Part shown: positions 59,048 through 64,000 of the stretch, in pieces
Position numbering within the stretch: the stretch's first letter is position 1
Layout: every line of letters starts with the position of its first letter
Source: Ectobius pallidus
Taxonomy: Eukaryota > Arthropoda > Insecta > Blattodea > Ectobiidae
DNA length: 64,000 bases
NCBI GenBank assembly: GCA_964059195.1
Contig: CAXKWD010000011.1
Span: 31,668,566 to 31,732,565, forward strand
Direction of reading: 5' to 3'
The notes under the pieces: model-generated
Told to the model about the DNA's origin: nothing
The model's database searches: none
Seen by the model: the letters and a program-made list of their open reading frames with translations, nothing else
Position numbers and translations under genes: made by a program

Positions 59048-60303
59048 GGGTGATTCTTCAAATACGGGAAAATTTGTGTTCCGGAGTGATATTTCCCTTC
59101 AAATTCAACTTAAAAAAAAATTAAAAGAAAAGTTTTTTTCTACTACTTCCATACCATAACTATCACTTTGAAATGTCACAAACTTTAAATTCTGATATTC
59201 CAAAATCAAATTTAATTCAATTAAATGTCATCCACATGCCCTGTCCCATACCCCGGTTTTGTATACTCTAATGCATTTTTCCACAAAACAAAATGTTATT
59301 TCCTTTTCAACTTTTTTCCTGCCAATGAGTGAAGAATATTAACCCCTAAAAAATAAAATGAAATAAAATTGTCACCCCACCTAATGAACATAAAGAATGT
59401 CCCAAGGGTTCTTGGTCATCCACATGGCTGAAAAGAATGGAATTTCTTCTGCAGGAACGAGAAATTTGTATAACTGGCAACAGTGTTAGAAAGCCAACAG
59501 GGCAGCTTGTGGTTGAATTGTAAGGTTGAATTTTGCTTGCTTACAAACAGTTTGGGATTAACAAAGGACTATGCATCATTTTCAAGGAAAGCGTTTTTAT
59601 TCCCCGTCATTAACATGCCTTCTAGAAAGTAGGCAGAAAGTGAATATTGATTAATTTTGATTATGCACTATGATAAACCTACCAATTCAAAGTACCTGAT
59701 TAAAGTTCAGCCTACAGAGGCTTAGGAATGGCTTGCTGAGACCACTTAAACTCCTTTTTTTTGTCATCCACATGCCTGATTTTTTTGTCATGCACATGCC
59801 TCATGAAGGGTATGTGGATGACTCTCAAGTCATGCAGATGATAAATGTAGATTACTATTGTGTTTGCGGTGTCTGAGACCTGTAATTAAAATCTTAAAAC
59901 TGATTAAATTAATTTCTGCTTGATTCCCCCCCCCCCAAAAAAACCATAAAAACACAGTCTAGTTAAAATTACATTAATTCCGGCGTATGTACACAAATTT
60001 GCAAATTTGGTGCAAAATCAACTGAAGCACACTGAGAAAAATATGAAATCACAAGAAGAAAAGCAGATTGTTGCCAAAGTTAGTCATTAACGTTGCCTTC
60101 TGCCAACCACATGTACACGGATGTCATTCACATGGCTTTCAAAAAATAAAAAAATAAAAATATAGACATTTAAGCTCTGCTGGTGTCTTATTATAATCAA
60201 GTAACCCCTGAATTATTTTAGTAATTGTTTTGAGATTTTAAAAACAAATTAAAAAATTTTGATTTTACACACTCCAAATTTTCCCGTATTTGAAGAATGA
60301 CCC
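59048..60303. mobile_element. DNA transposon, 4-bp TSD ATCT, scattered GTCATCCACATG motif
   Basis: 1256 bp with 29-bp TIRs (GGGTGATTCTTCAAATACGG against GGGTCATTCTTCAAATACGG, then GAAAATTTG). ATCT at 59044-59047 and 60304-60307. GTCATCCACATG or close variants occur near 59226, 59414, 59763, 59784, 59810 (inverted), 59826 and 60122. No long open frame; non-autonomous. Confidence 0.82.
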
Positions 60304-60889
60304 ATCTATATTAATTGTGGAAGTTATCAGGGAAACGGCTGTTCAGTGCATGTAACGTGGCAGCCATTTTGAAACGATAATTACCCGTAACTGTAACAGT
60401 TTGATTAACTTTGAAAATAGTATGCAATTGTAGAAATAGTCATTGAAGAGTATGTCAGATTGCAAGACTGAAGAGAAATTCATTGCTGAGAAAAAAAAAA
60501 ATAATGTTCACATATTACTAACCAATAAATTTCATCGAAAGCTGTATGTCCCCCTTAATGGAGGAATTATTCTGCATGCTAGTATTCAAAGGGCTTAAGT
60601 CAATAGAGTGTATATGTACATTTATGCCTAATGTATTTCGGATTTTGCCATCTATCTGAAATTCTGTATTTGGGTCATTGTGTCCTCACAAAAAATAAGA
60701 TATTGGATCTAAGGTCACATTAGGAGAAGAAAATTCGTCAGCTGAGTATTGGAGTGTACTAACACGAAGAAATAATGTAGGCATACGTTTCGAACTCTTG
60801 GTTTAGGTTTGCATCATATGCATATACTGCGAAACCAATTTCACACCACTAAATACCTAAATAATACATTGTTCTTTGTTACGTTAAAT

Positions 60890-60985
60890 ATGAGTCTTCT
60901 CGGTACTGTAGCTTCTTCCGTTTTCTCAAACCTTACCTTGAAGGACGTAGTGGACTGCATTACTCAGATGACGAATTATGTACAA
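60890..60985 (+). CDS. Candidate short exon truncated by a MITE
   Basis: ATG followed by 32 codons, MSLLGTVASSVFSNLTLKDV then VDCITQMTNYVQ, with protein-like composition. It ends exactly where a 264-bp MITE was inserted; the sequence beyond the MITE resumes with CATGTGAGACC, which would be a good splice donor if the insertion is removed. Not recognised and unsupported by homology. Confidence 0.25.
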
Positions 60986-61248
60986 GTAGGGAAAAAAAGC
61001 GGACCGACTCTTATAGCTGAATATAATATCATTTGTGTTAGTATTTTATATTAATATTAATAATTAATATATCAAGTTATAAAACAATACTATTAGAAAC
61101 CATGTTCTAGGTTTCGAAATGGGCTAGGTCAACAGTCGACACTAGAACAAATTTCATTACATTCCCTGCTATCCTGTGCTGGCATGCGCAGTGGCTTATA
61201 TCGGCAACTTAGATATTTTAGTCGGTCCGCTTTTTTCCCCCCACTACC
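60985..61248. mobile_element. 264-bp MITE, TSD TGTACA
   Basis: Left AGTAGGGAAAAAAAGCGGAC (then CGACT) and right, inverted, GGTAGTGGGGGGAAAAAAGC then GGACCGACT. TGTACA at 60979-60984 and 61249-61254. No coding capacity. Confidence 0.78.
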
Positions 61249-61309
61249 TGTACATGTGAGACCTATGGGTATCACGTGGAATATTGTGCCATAAACTTGG
61301 ATACTTGGA

Positions 61310-62995
61310 CCCTGGTCAATAATTTTTTAAATGTTGTACAACTTGCTTTAGATCAATGATATAAGCTAGCTCTAGTTACTTGATTGGGTCAGCAATATTA
61401 TGTCCTAGGATTTTGATTACTGATACACCTAGATCAATAATTTCTAAAAATTTGTTCAGCATCTCTATATATCAATAATATAAACTTAATTTAGTTATTT
61501 GAACGCGCCTGCAAATTTAATTACAATTATAAATAGCAAAAATTCGTTTACTAATTCTCAAATCCGTGTCATTGATGTCTATCAAGTTGTACATCACCAG
61601 ACTTCATTCATATAAACTTGCTCTGATTATTTAATTGCATTAGCAAGTTGTAGAATTACAATGTCATTCCTAGAAATCTCATTAATGATACTCAAAATGA
61701 GATCAATAATTTATTTAATGTTGTACATTTCTAGGCTGGTATAATACTATGTTTTCTATTTACAAACTTATACTCTCATGTGCACAGTACTAACTTATAC
61801 AAATAAAACGTTCATATATTGTTTTGGCCAAAACCATCGATTTCACCCTTGAAAGGACTAGTGCACTTTTATATTCTTGATACTATAAGTTAACCTGTAT
61901 AGGTTTTAATATTCCTGATGTTTTATACTAAACTTACTACACAATTTTTCACTCTAGATTACATACCAAAGCCATAGTATAATATAAACGTAAAAGTTCT
62001 TACAAATTATACAGGGTGTTACAGGATCTCACCAACAAACTGTTAGAAATATTAGGACGTGTAGAGAGGATTGTTTTGTTTGTTTATTTGTTTTTTTGTT
62101 TTTTTGTTCAGGAACATATACCTCCAAACACGTCGTTTATGAGGTTATGCATACAAGTCAAAGTGCTCGCCTATAAACATTCGAAACACGAAATATAAAC
62201 AAATGTGTACAAATCGCATTTTATTGAAAGGCATGTTCCCACAATAGGTGGAGCACTATTACACGAGATTAGCTAAGAAGGGAACCTGAAGTAAACAAAA
62301 ACCAGTATGTCTGTCTCACTCTTAGTCATACGAATAATGTGCTATACTTGTGCTAATGTGCTATACTTCACTTCAGTTGTTGGGAGATACAGTACACTAC
62401 AGAGTTGCCGGCTATTCAGGTCTGTCAATTCTACTTTCTTTACCCCTCCCCCCCCCCCGCAGTCACAACTTTACAAAATGGCAACTGGTTGTCAGGAAGG
62501 TTGCCGGATCTCCACCTTCCTTGTCTGCAAAATGAAAGGGAGTGAGTGAGACAGCGGTTTTGTATTGCAACGTTGAGGAGCAGGTACTATTCTTTCACTA
62601 TGGTCCTACCCTGAACTGAAGTGTAGAGTGAGGCAGACGTTTTGGTTTTGTTTACTTGAGGTTTCCTTCTTAGAACGACCAGACTTGAGGCTTGTCATCC
62701 TTTACAGTTTGTCGAAGAGGTCATATTACACCCTACATAATGCAAAGCAATAGTGTAAGAATATCTCATTTTTACAAAGAAGTATTGAATATATGAGGGC
62801 GTAAGATTGCAAATGTAAAATATAGTGTTATCAAGCCTCTACGGATTTGAAATTCATTAATGATTAACAGATATAAACTTGCTTTTGTTGTTTGATCGCA
62901 TTAGCAAATTGCATGTCTTAGAAATTTGAATTACTGATATTCAAAACCAGGTAATAAATTCCTACAATGTCGTAAAAGTTCTCTAGACTTCACTA
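61310..62995. repeat. Degenerate dispersed/tandem repeat rich in TATAAACTTGCT and TAGATCAATAATTT
   Basis: Related units near 61355-61460, 61480-61600, 61610-61740 and a separate copy at 62870-62990; all share TATAA(A/G)CTTGCTCT, GATT..TTGCATTAGCAA and CTAGAAATYT. Confidence 0.55.
62273..62675. repeat. Imperfect inverted repeat, possible transposon ends
   Basis: GAAGGGAACCTGAAGTAAAC AAAAACC at 62277 is inverted at 62640-62675 (GGTTTTGTTTACTTGAGGTT TCCTTC), with GTCTGTCTCACTC / GAGTGAGGCAGAC inside. Upstream ACAGGGTGTTACAGG (62013) resembles transposon ends. Confidence 0.5.
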
Positions 62996-63589
62996 AATCC
63001 GCGATCTTCAGTTTTTAGTACGATGCACTGATTCTTCTTCCAGCTGCTGATAACCCAGAAACGCTCAGTCATGAACATCTGACGATAGCTTTTTTTCTTT
63101 GTAGTTAAGTAGATATCTCTAGCCGTCATAATACAATGTACCTGTCATATATTTACATTCTACTTGTACTACCATCAAACACTTCCACTATCACATGAAC
63201 CAATTCAAGAAATACAGTGCTATATCTCCATGTAATAGAAGACTGTTCCTACAAATGGAGCACGACCCTTGCTAAATTTAGCAGGTACGAATTAAATACT
63301 GTTCTGGAAAAGTTTTTCTTGCTGTTTACATACATCCACACGATTCCACTACCATATTAGGTAAAGTCTTATGTGTAATTGTTTGGTTATTGTCCATATA
63401 CAACAGTTGTAACGACGAGAGATGAGTCGGTGTGCAGCACGGCGCAAGCTCTAGGTCTCGGGCTCTTTGACTGTTGAGATACATCAGTCTCTGTAACACA
63501 GAACAAAGATATAAGTAGCGATCGATAAAATCGAATGATTATAAGAATCGAGTAATCTGTCGATGTGCAGTGTTATCACAAAAAGAGAA

Positions 63590-63670
63590 CTCTCAATAAA
63601 TAAATAAATATTTATTTATTTATTGAGAGTATTATAAATAAATATACATATTTATTTATTGAGAGTCATA
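63590..63670. repeat. ATTT/AAAT microsatellite with inverted symmetry
   Basis: ACTCTCAATAAATAAATAAA is followed by its inverse TATTTATTTATTGAGAGT, and TTTATTTATTGAGAGTCAT recurs at 63652. Confidence 0.85.
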
Positions 63671-64000
63671 TATACAGGGTGTTAATGAATAACACCGAAA
63701 TATTTTATCTGTGTATAGAGGGGACATAGAGAAGCAACTTGTATTAGAGATGTTTGCTCGGTGACGTAAAATGTGTATGCTACGGGTCATTAAAGTCATT
63801 ACAATTTGGTGCACATAAGTCAATAATGAAGCGGAATAGGATTAAACTTTTCATTAAATTGACTTCATGATTTCTTAGTGATCGATAAAAACCTGATTCT
63901 TAAACATACATCAACAGCTATGTCATAATTTAGTGTTTCCATAATCTTCAAAATTTACAAACTAATCACATGACTGGCCGCCACTGCATTCGTTTTTTAT

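Overview
The window looks like chromosomal DNA from a large, AT-rich, repeat-laden insect genome. It has short exons separated by kilobase introns with GT/AG borders, two conserved animal genes, and many copies of tRNA-derived SINEs, LINE remnants, a Penelope-like element and short DNA transposons with intact terminal inverted repeats (TIRs) and target-site duplications (TSDs). The SINE/LINE density and long introns suggest a hemimetabolous insect (cockroach, termite or orthopteroid), but that placement is only an inference.

Left part (1-13 kb): eight minus-strand exons encode the first ~330 residues of a GRIP1-associated protein (GRIPAP1/GRASP-1) homologue, a coiled-coil endosomal-trafficking protein. 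Its start codon is at 12981 and the gene runs off the left edge. All exon phases join without a break. The introns hold Harbinger, hAT and Penelope elements and SINEs.

Middle (16-31 kb): the divergently transcribed plus-strand gene is the MYST histone acetyltransferase MOF (males absent on the first, KAT8). Four exons (16112-30690) give a 453-residue protein with chromo barrel, C2HC zinc finger and intact catalytic residues. Intron 3 is a nest of insertions: LINE pieces, a ~390-bp near-perfect palindrome, and a 2.36-kb DNA transposon (24358-26722, TSD TTAG) that splits a LINE. That transposon carries seven copies of a 14-bp motif, a decayed reading frame with an internal duplication, and SINEs inside it. 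About 3.1 kb separates the two start codons, and the two genes might share a regulatory region.

Right part (31-64 kb): mostly repeats, with a few gene pieces. A compact three-exon minus-strand gene (50867-48425) encodes an unrecognised 87-residue single-pass membrane protein; a degenerate copy of part of its first exon lies in its own first intron. Candidate plus-strand exons of unrecognised genes lie at 40838-41420, 42209-43501 and 60890-60985. Well-delimited transposons include hATs (49109-49810; 51281-51925, nested in a SINE beside a piggyBac-like MITE; 35487-36208 inside a DUF4371-type hAT transposase relic), a TA-flanked Tc1/mariner-like element (55343-56627), a 4-bp-TSD element (59048-60303) with its own scattered subterminal motif, a 264-bp MITE with TSD TGTACA (60985-61248), and a four-copy ~311-bp tandem array (45626-46870). 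No rRNA, functional tRNA, CRISPR or prokaryotic features are seen.
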